Below, in pieces: positions 46,239 to 55,343 of a DNA stretch of 64,000 bases. The stretch is from the NCBI RefSeq assembly GCF_016482785.1, contig NZ_JAEMXM010000011.1, positions 62,001-126,000 on the forward strand, in the 5' to 3' direction. A program made the translations under genes and the position numbers. Below the pieces are notes generated by a model that worked only from the letters and a program-made list of their open reading frames with translations, made no database searches and was not told where the DNA came from. This stretch comes from Paenibacillus alkalitolerans. Lineage in GTDB: Bacteria > Bacillota > Bacilli > Paenibacillales > YIM-B00363. The number at the start of each line of letters is the position of its first letter. Position 1 is the first letter of the stretch.

Positions 46239-46630
46239 TAACCGGAGAAAGTCCGATTAGAGCGCTCATTTTCGGCCCGTTGAGCCCTTTTAACCGGAGA
46301 AAGTCCAGTTACGGCGCTCATTTTCGGCCCGTTGAGCCCTTTTAACCGGAGAAAGTCCAGTTACGGCGCTCATTTTCGGCCCGTTGAGCCCTTTTAACCG
46401 GAGAAAGTCCAGTTACGGCGCTCATTTTCGGCCCGTTGAGCCCTTTTAACCGGAGAAAGTCCAGTTACGGCGCTCATTTTCGGCCCGTTGAGCCCTTTTA
46501 ACCGGAGAAAGTCCGGTTACAGCGCTCATTTTCGGCCCGTTGCACCCTACTAACCGGAGAAAGTCCGGTTACAGCGCTCATTTTCGGCCCGTTGAGCCCT
46601 CTTAACCGGAGAAAGTCCGGTTACAGCGCC
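46239..46630. repeat. tandem array of 52-bp units (seven full, one partial)
   Basis: Units start at 46239, 46291, 46343, 46395, 46447, 46499, 46551 and (partial) 46603, an exact 52-base period. Units 2-5 are identical. Each starts with arms TAACCGGA and TCCGGTTA around GAAAG (one mismatch in units 1-5, perfect in the last three), then a 31-nt linker with GCTCA and TGAGC able to form a second hairpin (unit 7 has TGCAC). Neither a CRISPR (no spacers) nor coding. Confidence 0.95.
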
Positions 46631-46735
46631 GGAAAGCGGCTTTCAACGCTTGTAACCGATTAGTGGAGCTATTGATCAAATTTTGTACAAATGCGACACA
46701 CTCTGACCGGACAATTCGACCCGGTCAGGGAAAAA

Positions 46736-48088
46736 TCACTGTTCCGTCACTTCGCCGATCGCCCGCTTCATAATGGCGAGCATCTCGGATAGCTCTTCCT
46801 TCGTGCTTGCAAGCGGCGGCATAAACACGACGACGTCTCCTAGCGGGCGGGTCAGCACGCCCAATTCGCGCATGTAAAGCGTGGCCCTGTATCCGGTGCG
46901 TCGCGCCCATTCGAACGGCTCTTTCGTTCGGCGGTCGCGTACCAGCTCGATGCCGGCCATAAAGCCGAGACGGCGGATGTCTCCGACGTGCGGAAGCTCT
47001 TCGAAAGACGATAGTTCCGCCCGCAGCCATTGCGACTTTTCTTGAACCGACGCCAGAACGCCTTCTTTCTCGAACAAACGCAAATTGGCAAGCGCCGCGG
47101 CGCATCCGAGCTGGTTGCCAGTGTACGAATGGCCGTGGAACAACGTCTTCAACTCCGTATAATCCGCGTAGAACGCTTCATATATGCGCTCGGTGGTCAT
47201 CGTTGCCGCAATCGGCAAATAGCCGCCGGTAATTCCTTTGGCGACGGTCATAATATCCGGAGTCACGTCCTCGTGTTCGCAGGCGAACATCGGTCCTGTG
47301 CGGCCGAACCCGGTGGCGACTTCGTCGGCGATCAACAACACGTCGTATTTGCGGCACAATTGCTCGACACCTTTGAAAAATCCGGGAGGCATGACGAGCA
47401 TGCCCGCCGCTCCTTGGATCATCGATTCGACGGTGAGCCCCGCGACCTCGTGCGCATGTTCGGCTAACAGCGCCTCCAATTGCCGCAAGCAGTCATCCCG
47501 GCATGCTTCCGCATCGCCGCTCGGGTGACGGTATACATACGGGTAAGGAACTTTGTAGCTGTCGAATAGCAGCGGCCGGTACATCTTATGGAATATATCG
47601 ATATTGCCTACGCTGACCGCTCCGATCGTATCCCCGTGATAGCCGCCGCGCATGGTGACGAACTTCCGTTTCTCCGTCCGCCCGACATTTTGCCAATATT
47701 GAAACGCCATCTTCAACGCGATCTCGACCGCTTCAGCCCCGCTGTCCGAATAAAAGACGCGGGTAATTCCTGCCGGAGCGATCCGCACCAGCTTGTCCGC
47801 CAGTTCCGTCGCGGGCACGTTCGTCATACCAAGCAGAGTGGAATGGGCGATTTTGTTCAGCTGCTCGCGGACCGCTTCGTCGATCTCCGCCTTCCGGTGG
47901 CCGTGCACGTTTAGCCACACGGATGAAAAAGCGTCATAATACCGTTTGCCCTGCGTATCCCACACAAACACGCCATCGCCTCGCTCGATAATGAGCGGGT
48001 CGCGGTCGTAATCTTTCATCTGGGTAAAAGGAAGCCATAGCCGCTTCTTGCTCAATTCTACCAACGTTTCGTGCTCGTTCGGCGTCAT
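46736..48088 (-). CDS. bioA: adenosylmethionine-8-amino-7-oxononanoate aminotransferase
   Basis: PLP enzyme of biotin synthesis making 7,8-diaminopelargonic acid. Motifs: [36 protein letters not shown], and the PLP-binding Lys in [13 protein letters not shown]. 450 residues from ATG 48088, which follows GGAGGAGGAG; the upstream open frame adds 26 residues of no family character. No other bio gene is nearby, so it is an orphan here; a lysine-using BioK variant cannot be excluded from sequence alone. Confidence 0.92.
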   Translation of the reverse strand: MTPNEHETLVELSKKRLWLPFTQMKDYDRDPLIIERGDGVFVWDTQGKRYYDAFSSVWLNVHGHRKAEIDEAVREQLNKIAHSTLLGMTNVPATELADKLVRIAPAGITRVFYSDSGAEAVEIALKMAFQYWQNVGRTEKRKFVTMRGGYHGDTIGAVSVGNIDIFHKMYRPLLFDSYKVPYPYVYRHPSGDAEACRDDCLRQLEALLAEHAHEVAGLTVESMIQGAAGMLVMPPGFFKGVEQLCRKYDVLLIADEVATGFGRTGPMFACEHEDVTPDIMTVAKGITGGYLPIAATMTTERIYEAFYADYTELKTLFHGHSYTGNQLGCAAALANLRLFEKEGVLASVQEKSQWLRAELSSFEELPHVGDIRRLGFMAGIELVRDRRTKEPFEWARRTGYRATLYMRELGVLTRPLGDVVVFMPPLASTKEELSEMLAIMKRAIGEVTEQ

Positions 48089-48198
48089 CGTTTTTCTCCT
48101 CCTCCAACGATAAAATGATATCGCACGCAGGAATCGGGGGCAAGCCTGTGACAGGTATCTACGCAAAAGCCGCCATCAGCCACTTCAACAGTACACTA

Positions 48199-48241
48199 TC
48201 AAGGCGATTACCTTGACATCGTCTCTCGAATGCACTATACT
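48199..48241 (+). promoter_or_regulatory. sigma-A promoter of ylxM-ffh with overlapping palindrome
   Basis: TTGACA (48213-48218), a 17-base spacer and TATACT (48236-48241). The palindrome TCAAGG-N6-CCTTGA (48199-48216) overlaps the -35 box and could be an operator. Confidence 0.85.
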
Positions 48242-48301
48242 AACCAAGGTGACTGTAAAGTGTTTTCCCTTGACGGGATAGCTGCGGAAGGAGCCGTTGG
48301 G

Positions 48302-48691
48302 ATGACGGATCGTACGGAGAAGACCGAACGCGCCGAACGCGCCCGACGGGCGGAACGCGACGCGCTGGCTAAGACGAACCGCATCAATGTGCTGTTTGAC
48401 TTCTACGAGGGACTGCTCACCGAGAAACAGCGGACGTTTCTGAAATATTATTTTCACGACGATTATTCGCTTGGCGAAATTGCGGAGGAGTTTTCCGTGT
48501 CGCGCCAGGCGATTTACGAACATATAAAGCGGGCTGAGACGACGCTCGAGGAATACGAGGACAAGCTGCGGCTGTTCGCGAAATACGAGCGCAGGAGACA
48601 GCTTGCGGAGGAAATCGGCTCCGAGCTCGAGAAAGCGGCGCATCCGGAAGCGCAACAACGGATCCGGGCGCTGCTGGACGAGATGGTGTAA
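48302..48691 (+). CDS. ylxM: YlxM/p13-like helix-turn-helix protein
   Basis: 129 residues with the YlxM core [23 protein letters not shown] and a sigma-70 region 4-like helix-turn-helix ([23 protein letters not shown]). In streptococci YlxM stimulates SRP GTPase activity. ATG 48302 is 8 bases after AAGGAG; an earlier in-frame ATG at 48230 lies inside the promoter. The first 20 residues are unusually rich in Arg and Glu. It is co-transcribed with ffh. Confidence 0.93.
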   Translation: MTDRTEKTERAERARRAERDALAKTNRINVLFDFYEGLLTEKQRTFLKYYFHDDYSLGEIAEEFSVSRQAIYEHIKRAETTLEEYEDKLRLFAKYERRRQLAEEIGSELEKAAHPEAQQRIRALLDEMV

Positions 48692-48731
48692 GGCAGCAAA
48701 AGTAACTAACGGCATAGGAGGTGAGCTTGTC

Positions 48732-50105
48732 GTGGCAGCATTCGAAGGATTGTCGAGCCGTCTGCAAAGCGTGTTCGGGAAATTGCGCGGCAAAGGGAAA
48801 TTGACGGAAGACGACGTAACCGAAGCGATGCGCGAGGTGCGTCTCGCGCTCTTGGAGGCGGACGTAAACTTCAAGGTCGTGAAGGATTTCGTCGCGAAGG
48901 TGAAGGAACAGGCGATCGGCCAGACGCTGGAGAAGGGCTTCAACCCCGGGATGACCGTCGTCAACATCGTAAATAAGGAACTGACCGAGCTGATGGGCGG
49001 AACGCATGCGAAGCTGGCGCGGTCGAACCGGTCACCGACGGTCATCATGATGGTCGGCTTGCAAGGCGCCGGTAAAACAACGACTACGGCCAAGCTTGCG
49101 AAGATGCTCATCAAGCAAAACCACCGCCCGCTGCTCGTCGCAGCGGACGTATACCGGCCTGCGGCGATCAAGCAGCTCCAAGTGCTGGGCGAGCAGGTGA
49201 AAGCTCCCGTGTTTACGCTCGGAGACAAGGCAAATCCCGTCGACATCGCGAAGCAAGCGGTCGAGCACGCGAAAGAGCACCATAACGATTATGTGATCAT
49301 CGATACGGCGGGCCGCCTACACATCGACGAAACGTTGATGGGCGAGCTGCACAACATACGCGAAGAGACGAAGCCGGACGAAATTTTGCTGGTCGTCGAC
49401 GCGATGACCGGGCAAGACGCAGTGAACGTGGCGGAGCACTTCAACGGCCAACTGGAAATAACCGGCGTCGTTCTCACCAAGCTCGACGGCGACACTCGCG
49501 GCGGAGCGGCGTTGTCGGTCAAAGCCGTGACCGGCAAGCCGATCAAGTTCGCGGCGCTCGGGGAGAAGGTCGACGCGCTTGAACCTTTCCATCCGGAGCG
49601 GATGGCGTCCCGGATTCTCGGCATGGGCGATATGCTGTCGCTCATTGAGAAAGCGCAGGCGAACATCGACGAGGATAAGGCGAAAGAGATGGAGCGCAAA
49701 TTCCGGAAGGCGGAGTTTACGCTGGAAGATTTCCTCGAGCAGATGCAGCAGGTGAAGAAGCTCGGTCCGCTTGAAAACATTCTCGAGATGCTGCCCGGCA
49801 TGGGTAACATGAAGCAGCTTAAGGACGCAAAGATCGATCCGAAGCAGATGGCCCGTGTGGAAGCGATCGTTCTTTCCATGACGAAAGCGGAGAAGCAAAA
49901 GCCGGAAATTCTCAACGCGAAACGTAGACAACGGATTGCCAAAGGCAGCGGAACGACGGTGCAGGATGTCAACCGTCTCCTGAAGCAATTCGAAGAGATG
50001 AAGAAAATGATGAAGCAATTTTCCGGCATGATGGGCGGCAAAGGCAACAAAATGCTCAAAAAAATGGGCAAAGGCAAAGGCGGCATGCGGTTCCCGTTCG
50101 GATAA
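48732..50105 (+). CDS. ffh: signal recognition particle protein Ffh
   Basis: SRP54 homologue that binds signal sequences and SRP RNA. N domain (1-90), G domain with GLQGAGKTTTTAKLAKM near residue 107, DTAGRL and TKLDGDTRGG, then a Met-rich M domain (about 300-430) and a tail GKGGMRFPFG. Start is GTG 48732 after AGGAGGTGA; the frame extends upstream into ylxM without homology. Length is 457, normal. Confidence 0.96.
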   Translation: MAAFEGLSSRLQSVFGKLRGKGKLTEDDVTEAMREVRLALLEADVNFKVVKDFVAKVKEQAIGQTLEKGFNPGMTVVNIVNKELTELMGGTHAKLARSNRSPTVIMMVGLQGAGKTTTTAKLAKMLIKQNHRPLLVAADVYRPAAIKQLQVLGEQVKAPVFTLGDKANPVDIAKQAVEHAKEHHNDYVIIDTAGRLHIDETLMGELHNIREETKPDEILLVVDAMTGQDAVNVAEHFNGQLEITGVVLTKLDGDTRGGAALSVKAVTGKPIKFAALGEKVDALEPFHPERMASRILGMGDMLSLIEKAQANIDEDKAKEMERKFRKAEFTLEDFLEQMQQVKKLGPLENILEMLPGMGNMKQLKDAKIDPKQMARVEAIVLSMTKAEKQKPEILNAKRRQRIAKGSGTTVQDVNRLLKQFEEMKKMMKQFSGMMGGKGNKMLKKMGKGKGGMRFPFG

Positions 50106-50159
50106 TCGCAATAAGTCGCAAGTCCGGTCATTCCACTCTTTGAAGGAGGTGAAAGTTTC

Positions 50160-50432
50160 ATGGCAGTACGTATCCGTTTGAAGCGTATCGGCGCTCACAA
50201 AGCTCCGTTCTATCGCGTAGTCGTATCCGACTCCCGTTCTCCGCGCGACGGCCGGTTCATCGAAGAAATCGGCACTTACAATCCGGTAACCCAACCGGCT
50301 CAAGTGACGATCGACGAAGAAAAGGCGTTGAAGTGGCTGCAAAGCGGCGCGCAAGCGTCCGACACCGTTCGCAACTTGTTCAGCAAAGCGGGCATCATGA
50401 CAAAATTCCACGAATCCAAGCTGCAGAAATAA
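50160..50432 (+). CDS. rpsP: 30S ribosomal protein S16
   Basis: A 90-residue S16 beginning [32 protein letters not shown] precedes the ATG. It heads the rpsP-khpA-rimM-trmD group downstream of ffh, the usual Bacillota order. Confidence 0.97.
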   Translation: MAVRIRLKRIGAHKAPFYRVVVSDSRSPRDGRFIEEIGTYNPVTQPAQVTIDEEKALKWLQSGAQASDTVRNLFSKAGIMTKFHESKLQK

Positions 50433-50455
50433 TCGCTTCGGATCGGAGGTGCGCG

Positions 50456-50686
50456 ATGGAACAGTTGGTGCGCACACTTATCAGAGGATTGGTCGACCAT
50501 CCTGACGACGTCCGCGTGGAAGTGACCGAAGACGAGCAATCCGTTCTGTACGAGTTGTTCGTTCACCCCGATGACGTCGGCAAAGTAATCGGCAAAGGCG
50601 GCCGCATCATTAAGGCGGTGCGGACCGTCGTCACATCCGCGTCCGCGCGGAGCGGCAAGCGCATTGCCGTCGAAATCGTTTCGTAA
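50456..50686 (+). CDS. khpA: KH domain RNA-binding protein KhpA (YlqC)
   Basis: A 76-residue single-KH-domain protein with the VIGKGGRIIKAVRTVV motif. KhpA pairs with KhpB in Gram-positives and influences cell division and small RNA function. The ATG at 50456 follows GGAGGTGCGCG. Located between rpsP and rimM as usual. Confidence 0.94.
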   Translation: MEQLVRTLIRGLVDHPDDVRVEVTEDEQSVLYELFVHPDDVGKVIGKGGRIIKAVRTVVTSASARSGKRIAVEIVS

Positions 50687-50692
50687 CGCGGA

Positions 50693-50719
50693 GGGTTAGG
50701 ACTCGTTCCTAGCCCTTTT
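50693..50719 (+). terminator. intrinsic terminator or attenuator between khpA and rimM
   Basis: GGGTTAGGA and TCCTAGCCC (one G-U pair) around CTCGT are followed by TTTT. rimM begins 42 bases later with no clear promoter, so partial read-through is likely. Confidence 0.65.
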
Positions 50720-50760
50720 GCAATCCTGAAAGCGTCCAAGCCTTATGCGGAGGTAACGTC

Positions 50761-51285
50761 ATGAAACCGAAATATTTGTTGGTAGGCAAAATCGTCAATA
50801 CGCACGGCATACGCGGAGAAGTGAAAGTGTGGCCTGAAACGGACTTTCCCGAGCAGCGTTTTCGCACAGGAAGCGAGCTGCTTATCGTTCATCCGGAAGA
50901 AGAAGACCGGACGGCCGCCGTCACCGTTGCGCAAGCCCGCGAGCAAAAAAACGTTTATATCGTAAAGCTTCGGGAGTTCGACAGCATCAATGAGGTTGAA
51001 CCGTATAAAGGGTGGCTTCTCAAGGTGTCGTCGGACAAAAAAGCGGGACTCGCGAGAGACGAATTTTACTTCCACGATATTATCGGATGCCGCGTGGTGA
51101 CGGAAGAAGGCGAGAACGTCGGAACCGTTGCCGACATTCTTCGCCCGGGAGCGAACGACGTGTGGGTCGTTGCGCGGGAGAAAGGGAAACCGGTCTACTT
51201 GCCGTACATCGACGATGTCGTGCTGTCGGTGGACGTGCCGAACAAGCTTGTGACGATTCGCGTCATGGAGGGTCTCCTCGAATGA
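50761..51285 (+). CDS. rimM: ribosome maturation factor RimM
   Basis: 16S rRNA processing factor that binds S19. The N-terminal barrel starts [20 protein letters not shown]; the PRC barrel (from about 100) contains [11 protein letters not shown] and [16 protein letters not shown]. Length is 174. The stop overlaps trmD by 4 bases (ATGA). Confidence 0.96.
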   Translation: MKPKYLLVGKIVNTHGIRGEVKVWPETDFPEQRFRTGSELLIVHPEEEDRTAAVTVAQAREQKNVYIVKLREFDSINEVEPYKGWLLKVSSDKKAGLARDEFYFHDIIGCRVVTEEGENVGTVADILRPGANDVWVVAREKGKPVYLPYIDDVVLSVDVPNKLVTIRVMEGLLE

Positions 51286-52025
51286 ACATCGACGTGCTCA
51301 CTCTGTTTCCGGAGATGTTCGCCGGCGTGTTCGGCTCCAGCATATTAGGGAAGGCGCAGGAGAAAGGAATCGTAAGCCTCCGCGCGGTCAATTTCCGCGA
51401 ATTTGCGGGCAACAAGCATAATACGGTCGACGACTATCCGTACGGCGGCGGCGGAGGCATGGTGCTCAAGCCGGAACCGATCTTCTCCGCGGTTGAGCAT
51501 GTCGCGGGAGAGGGAGAGAAGCCGCGCGTCATCCTTATGTGCCCGCAAGGAGAAACATATACGCAGCGCAAGGCGGAGGAGCTGTCGAAAGAACAGCGGC
51601 TCATACTTATTTGCGGACATTACGAAGGCTATGACGAACGTATTCGGGAATTCCTCGTCACCGATGAAATATCGATCGGCGATTATGTGCTGACCGGCGG
51701 GGAGATCGCGGCGATGGCTGTGATCGACAGCGTGGTCCGGCTGCTTCCCGGCGTTCTTGGCAACGAACGATCCGCAGTCACCGACAGCTATAGCACGGGA
51801 CTGCTTGAATATCCCCAATACACCCGTCCCGCGGAGTTCCGCGGCTGGTCCGTTCCGGACGTGCTCCTCTCCGGGCATCATGAGAATGTGACGCAGTGGC
51901 GGCGCCGGCAATCGCTGTACCGGACATGGAAGCGGCGTCCGGATTTGCTGGCCGGTGTCGAGCTCACTGAGCGGGAGCGGAAGTGGATTGAAGAGTGGGA
52001 ATCGGACGGCAATGGGAAAATGTAA
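51282..52025 (+). CDS. trmD: tRNA (guanine-37 N1) methyltransferase
   Basis: Trefoil-knot SPOUT methyltransferase making m1G37, which prevents frameshifting. Motifs: [38 protein letters not shown] and the knot region [13 protein letters not shown]. Length is 247, normal. Overlaps rimM. Confidence 0.97.
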   Translation: MNIDVLTLFPEMFAGVFGSSILGKAQEKGIVSLRAVNFREFAGNKHNTVDDYPYGGGGGMVLKPEPIFSAVEHVAGEGEKPRVILMCPQGETYTQRKAEELSKEQRLILICGHYEGYDERIREFLVTDEISIGDYVLTGGEIAAMAVIDSVVRLLPGVLGNERSAVTDSYSTGLLEYPQYTRPAEFRGWSVPDVLLSGHHENVTQWRRRQSLYRTWKRRPDLLAGVELTERERKWIEEWESDGNGKM

Positions 52026-52047
52026 CGCGAATGCCGGAACGTTTTCC

Positions 52048-52076
52048 TTGTCAAAGACGTGTTTGTATGATATTAT
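52048..52076 (+). promoter_or_regulatory. sigma-A promoter of rplS
   Basis: TTGTCA (52048-52053) and TATTAT (52071-52076) with a 17-base spacer. It would give a leader of about 100 nt before rplS. Confidence 0.75.
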
Positions 52077-52082
52077 TTCCTT

Positions 52083-52183
52083 TGTGTGTTTGTCGGATTA
52101 TCGGGCGGTCCTCTGCCGGCATTGAACGGAACCGTACGGTTCCCGGAGCGGTATGAACGCCTAGGGCGGAAGGAGGGAATTCC
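52083..52183 (+). ncRNA. candidate L19 leader RNA (ribosomal protein autoregulatory leader)
   Basis: The roughly 100-nt transcribed leader of rplS is conserved in Bacillota as the L19 leader motif. Here it contains a perfect palindrome GGAACCGTACGGTTCC and a GGGCGGTCCTCTGCC stretch able to form a second stem. I infer the identity from position and folding potential, not from a covariance model. Confidence 0.5.
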
Positions 52184-52528
52184 ATGAGCAACTTGATTCA
52201 AGAAATTACTCGCGAGCAGCTTCGCAGCGATTTGCCGAGCTTTCGTCCAGGAGACACTCTTAGAGTGCACGTGAAGGTTAAAGAGGGTAACCGGGAGCGT
52301 ATCCAGGTATTCGAGGGCGTTGTCATTAAGCGTCGCGGCGGCGGAATCAGCGAATCGTACACGGTTCGTAAAATTTCGTACGGCGTAGGCGTTGAGAGAA
52401 CGTATCCGCTGCACAGCCCGCGCGTTGACAAGATCGAAGTAATGCGCCGGGGCAAAGTGCGTCGCGCGAAACTTTACTACTTGCGCAATCTCCGCGGCAA
52501 AGCGGCTAGAATTAAAGATATTCGATAA
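52184..52528 (+). CDS. rplS: 50S ribosomal protein L19
   Basis: 114 residues with the L19 pattern [39 protein letters not shown] and [12 protein letters not shown]. It stabilises inter-subunit bridges. AAGGAGGG precedes the ATG. Expressed from its own promoter and leader, with a terminator afterwards. Confidence 0.97.
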   Translation: MSNLIQEITREQLRSDLPSFRPGDTLRVHVKVKEGNRERIQVFEGVVIKRRGGGISESYTVRKISYGVGVERTYPLHSPRVDKIEVMRRGKVRRAKLYYLRNLRGKAARIKDIR

Positions 52529-52534
52529 TTGGAA

Positions 52535-52573
52535 GCGGGGGCTTGGGTCGGTTGGACCCGGTCCTCGTTTTTG
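52535..52573 (+). terminator. intrinsic terminator after rplS
   Basis: GGGTC and GACCC around GGTTG extend with wobble pairs to GGGG/TCCTC and are followed by TTTTT. Read-through to lepB is likely, as no clear promoter intervenes. Confidence 0.6.
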
Positions 52574-52594
52574 CATACGAGGGGAGCAAGAGCT

Positions 52595-53212
52595 ATGGAA
52601 GAACGGTTGGATTCGAAGCTTCCGGCGGATGCGGCGGACACGGACGGAACGGAGAAAAACAAGACTTCCGGTTGGAAATCGGAAGCGGTCGATTGGGTAA
52701 AGGCTCTGGCTGTCGCCGGCGTACTCGTCATCGTTATTCGGTTTTTCCTGTTTTCTCCGTTTATCGTCGAAGGGCCGTCCATGTCTCCGAATTTTTATAC
52801 GGGGGAGCGGTTGATCGTCAACAAAATTTTGTACGATATCCGGCCCCCTCAACGCGGAGAAGTCATTGTTTTCCATTCCCCGTTCAATGCGGATTACATT
52901 AAGCGGATCATCGCGCTTCCGGGCGAAACGGTCGAGGTTCGAGGGGATACGGTGCTCGTCAACGGCGAGCCGGTTCCCGAGCCGTACTTGAAGGAAGCCG
53001 TGGATAACGCCGCCGAGGCCGGGTTAACATACAACAATAAGGACTATGCCCCGCAGTCGGTGCCGGATGGCCATGTGTTCGTCTTGGGCGACAACCGCTC
53101 GAATTCCCAGGACAGCCGGGATATCGGGTTTGTCCCGTACGGCGATATTGTCGGCAGAGCGGACCTTATCATTTGGCCTCTTTCGGAAATCAGATTCATA
53201 CCGCATTCGTAA
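52595..53212 (+). CDS. lepB: type I signal peptidase
   Basis: Cleaves Sec signal peptides. An N-terminal cytoplasmic segment, one transmembrane helix (ALAVAGVLVIVIRFFLF), then the catalytic Ser in VEGPSMSPNF and Lys in YIKRIIALPGE; box GDNRSNSQDSRDIGFV completes the family set. ATG 52595 follows GAGGGGAG and gives 205 residues; the upstream frame overlaps the terminator. Confidence 0.95.
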   Translation: MEERLDSKLPADAADTDGTEKNKTSGWKSEAVDWVKALAVAGVLVIVIRFFLFSPFIVEGPSMSPNFYTGERLIVNKILYDIRPPQRGEVIVFHSPFNADYIKRIIALPGETVEVRGDTVLVNGEPVPEPYLKEAVDNAAEAGLTYNNKDYAPQSVPDGHVFVLGDNRSNSQDSRDIGFVPYGDIVGRADLIIWPLSEIRFIPHS

Positions 53213-53236
53213 AATCGTGGAGAAAGGCTTATTCCG

Positions 53237-54097
53237 ATGAGCATTCAATGGTTTCCCGGGCATATGACGAGAGCCCGGCGGCAAATCGAAGAAAAATTGA
53301 AGTTAATCGATGTGGCGATCGAATTGTTGGATGCGCGCTTGCCCGTATCCAGCCGGAATCCGATGGTGAACGACATACTCGGCAACAAGCCCCGGCTGGT
53401 GCTGCTCAACAAGAGCGATCTTGCCGATCCCGCCGTCACCGAGCGCTGGGTAAAGCTTCTGGCGGCGGACGATATAAGCGCTCTGCCGATTGATGCCGCA
53501 AGCGGCACCGGCGTTAATGCGATTTTGCCGCGGTGCCGGGAGCTGATGGCCCCTAAGTTCGAAGCCTGGGCGCGCAAGGGAATGTCCCCGCGCGCGATCC
53601 GCACGCTGATCGTCGGCATACCGAACGTCGGCAAGTCCACGCTGATCAACCGGTTGGCCGGCAGAAGCGTGGCGGCGACGGGAGACAGGCCGGGCGTGAC
53701 GAAGGGCCAACAATGGATCAAGGTTGGAGCGGACATGGATTTGCTGGATACGCCGGGCATTCTGTGGCCAAAGTTCGACGATGCGAAAGTCGGCTACCGG
53801 CTGGCGGCTACGGGAGCGATTCGCGACGAAATATTGCATTCGGAAGACGTAGCTTTCTATTTGGTGAAGCACTTGTTAACGCATTACCCCGGCGTTTTCT
53901 CTGAGAGGTACGGGATAGACGAGCTGCCGGACGATGCGGAAGATCCGCAGCAGGTGGTCGCATTGATGGAAGCGGTGGGAAGACGCCGCGGCTGTGTGAT
54001 GAGCGGCGGCAAAATCGATATTTCGAAGGCGTCCGACGTTCTTCTTCGCGATTTGCGCACGGGCAAGCTCGGGCGCATCTCGATGGATATACCGTAA
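53237..54097 (+). CDS. rbgA: ribosome biogenesis GTPase RbgA (YlqF)
   Basis: Essential late 50S assembly factor in Bacillus. Circular permutation is clear: NKSDL (G4) comes before GIPNVGKSTLIN (G1), then DTPGILWP (G3). The start MSIQWFPGHMTRARR is characteristic. The C-terminal RNA-binding region is slightly different from B. subtilis. Length is 286. It lies between lepB and the metallo-beta-lactamase-fold gene. Confidence 0.95.
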   Translation: MSIQWFPGHMTRARRQIEEKLKLIDVAIELLDARLPVSSRNPMVNDILGNKPRLVLLNKSDLADPAVTERWVKLLAADDISALPIDAASGTGVNAILPRCRELMAPKFEAWARKGMSPRAIRTLIVGIPNVGKSTLINRLAGRSVAATGDRPGVTKGQQWIKVGADMDLLDTPGILWPKFDDAKVGYRLAATGAIRDEILHSEDVAFYLVKHLLTHYPGVFSERYGIDELPDDAEDPQQVVALMEAVGRRRGCVMSGGKIDISKASDVLLRDLRTGKLGRISMDIP

Positions 54098-54128
54098 CGG
54101 GACATATACGGGAGCGGTTGGAGACGAC

Positions 54129-54965
54129 ATGATTCAATGCAAAAAGGCACAGTACACGATATTTCAAAGCGCATTATACGCAACGACCACGACCGTGATC
54201 CGGACGGAAGATCTGGTCATCGTCGCCGATCCGACATGGCTGCCGGATGAAGTGGAGCAAATCCGGCAATACGTATCATTTATTCGCGGCGACCGGCCGC
54301 TTTATTTATGTTTCACGCATTCGGATTGGGACCATGTGCTCGGTTTCGGCGCATTCCCCGACGCGGTTACCATCGCTTCAAGGAAGACGGCGGAACATCC
54401 GGATCCTGAAGCGGTAATCGAACAAATTGCATCCTTCGATGAGAAATATTACCTGGTTCGAACGTATCCCCTTGCCTATCCCCGGATCGATATTGCGGTG
54501 GAGCGGGACGGTCAGCGGCTAACGGTTGGCGGTACGACGCTCACGTTCTATTTGGCGCCCGGACATACGGCCGACGGATTGTTTACGGTCGTCGAACCGC
54601 CGGGTATATGGATTGCCGGAGATTATTTGTCGGATATCGAATTCCCGTACATATATGACGGAAGCGCCGCTTACGAAGAGACAATGGCGAAAGTGCCCTT
54701 CATCTTGGACGGGCACAACGTGACGTTGACGGTTCCCGGTCACGGCGCCGCCGCCGCGTCCAAGGACGAGGTGCTGGAGCGGCGCCGGAAATCGTTGGAA
54801 TATATTCGGGAAACGAGGGAAGCGGTGGCGGTTGGCCGCGAACATGAGACGTTCGCACAGCTTGCGGAGTACCGTTTCCCGAGAGGGATGAAATCGTTTC
54901 ACGAACAGAACATTCGGGTATTCCGGCGCGAATTGGGTCTTGACTTTACTTCGGCCGGCGAATAA
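54129..54965 (+). CDS. metallo-beta-lactamase fold hydrolase of unknown substrate
   Basis: A 278-residue MBL-fold protein with the metal motif HSDWDH (in FTHSDWDHVLG), then APGHTADG, GDYLSD and PGHG, providing the expected His and Asp ligands for two metals. The N-terminal VIVADPTWLPDEV is typical of the glyoxalase II-like branch. The usual rbgA-rnhB neighbourhood lacks this gene, so it is an addition, probably co-transcribed with rbgA (31-base gap). A terminator follows. Substrate cannot be predicted. Confidence 0.85.
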   Translation: MIQCKKAQYTIFQSALYATTTTVIRTEDLVIVADPTWLPDEVEQIRQYVSFIRGDRPLYLCFTHSDWDHVLGFGAFPDAVTIASRKTAEHPDPEAVIEQIASFDEKYYLVRTYPLAYPRIDIAVERDGQRLTVGGTTLTFYLAPGHTADGLFTVVEPPGIWIAGDYLSDIEFPYIYDGSAAYEETMAKVPFILDGHNVTLTVPGHGAAAASKDEVLERRRKSLEYIRETREAVAVGREHETFAQLAEYRFPRGMKSFHEQNIRVFRRELGLDFTSAGE

Positions 54966-55343
54966 GATACTGATGATATTATGAGTTCGGGAAGGGATGG
55001 GAGTATGCGGGATGAGCCGGTCGCCGCGTGCAAAACCGAATATTCTCATGTGACACGGAACACTAAAGCTATTTGCTTTAGTGTTTTTTCTTCTTCTGAA
55101 GGAGCTGCCCGCTTCCTTGAGTAGGCTTGAATGTACCTCGATAGAAGGTTTTCATTAGAGATCAGAAAGTATAAACTTCGAAACAGCCGCATCCTGGTCT
55201 CGGAACAAAAACTTCCGATGTTCGTTGGATTGGAGTTGATATTGAGGGAGCTTTTTTCGCTGCAAAGTTTTTTCGGAAATTCGATATGTATAGCGAAATA
55301 ATTTTCGCTGCAGCAAATATAACATCTACATGGAGGTATTATC
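54966..55343. other. 378-bp intergenic region upstream of the UMP-kinase paralogue
   Basis: Apart from the terminator at 55059-55095, the region is AT-rich and non-coding. Near its right end TTTTCGCTGCA occurs almost twice (about 55253 and 55302), and AGCGAAA with TTTCGCT forms a 7-bp hairpin about 55 bases before the next gene. No clear promoter was found. Confidence 0.6.
55059..55095 (+). terminator. intrinsic terminator after the MBL-fold gene
   Basis: Perfect 11-bp arms AACACTAAAGC and GCTTTAGTGTT around TATTT, followed by TTTTTCTTCTTC. Confidence 0.9.

Larger units (their letters stand above)
46012..46735. other. 724-bp convergent intergenic region with repeats
   Basis: Lies between the 3' ends of ftsY and bioA. 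It holds the ftsY terminator, a perfect hairpin GTAAGCGAA with TTCGCTTAC (46081-46103), a related half-copy 51 bases later (from 46119), the 52-bp tandem array (46239-46630) and an 8-bp hairpin CTGACCGG with CCGGTCAG (46703-46728) just past bioA. No gene seen. Confidence 0.85.

Noticed and set aside
46239-46630. Possible CRISPR array
   Set aside because: The 52-bp units are contiguous with no variable spacers, and no cas gene is nearby; it is a tandem repeat.
46703-46728. Hairpin CTGACCGG/CCGGTCAG as bioA terminator
   Set aside because: Stem is good but no T-run follows on the minus strand; role left open.
48230-48301. Upstream ATG as the ylxM start
   Set aside because: It lies between the -35 and -10 boxes of a near-consensus promoter, so it is not transcribed.
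54969-55124. 39-codon open frame starting in the MBL-gene trailer
   Set aside because: It runs through the terminator hairpin at 55059-55095 and has no family resemblance.
55096-55343. Riboswitch or T-box upstream of the UMP-kinase paralogue
   Set aside because: No T-box core sequence, no antiterminator/terminator pair and no known aptamer consensus was seen.
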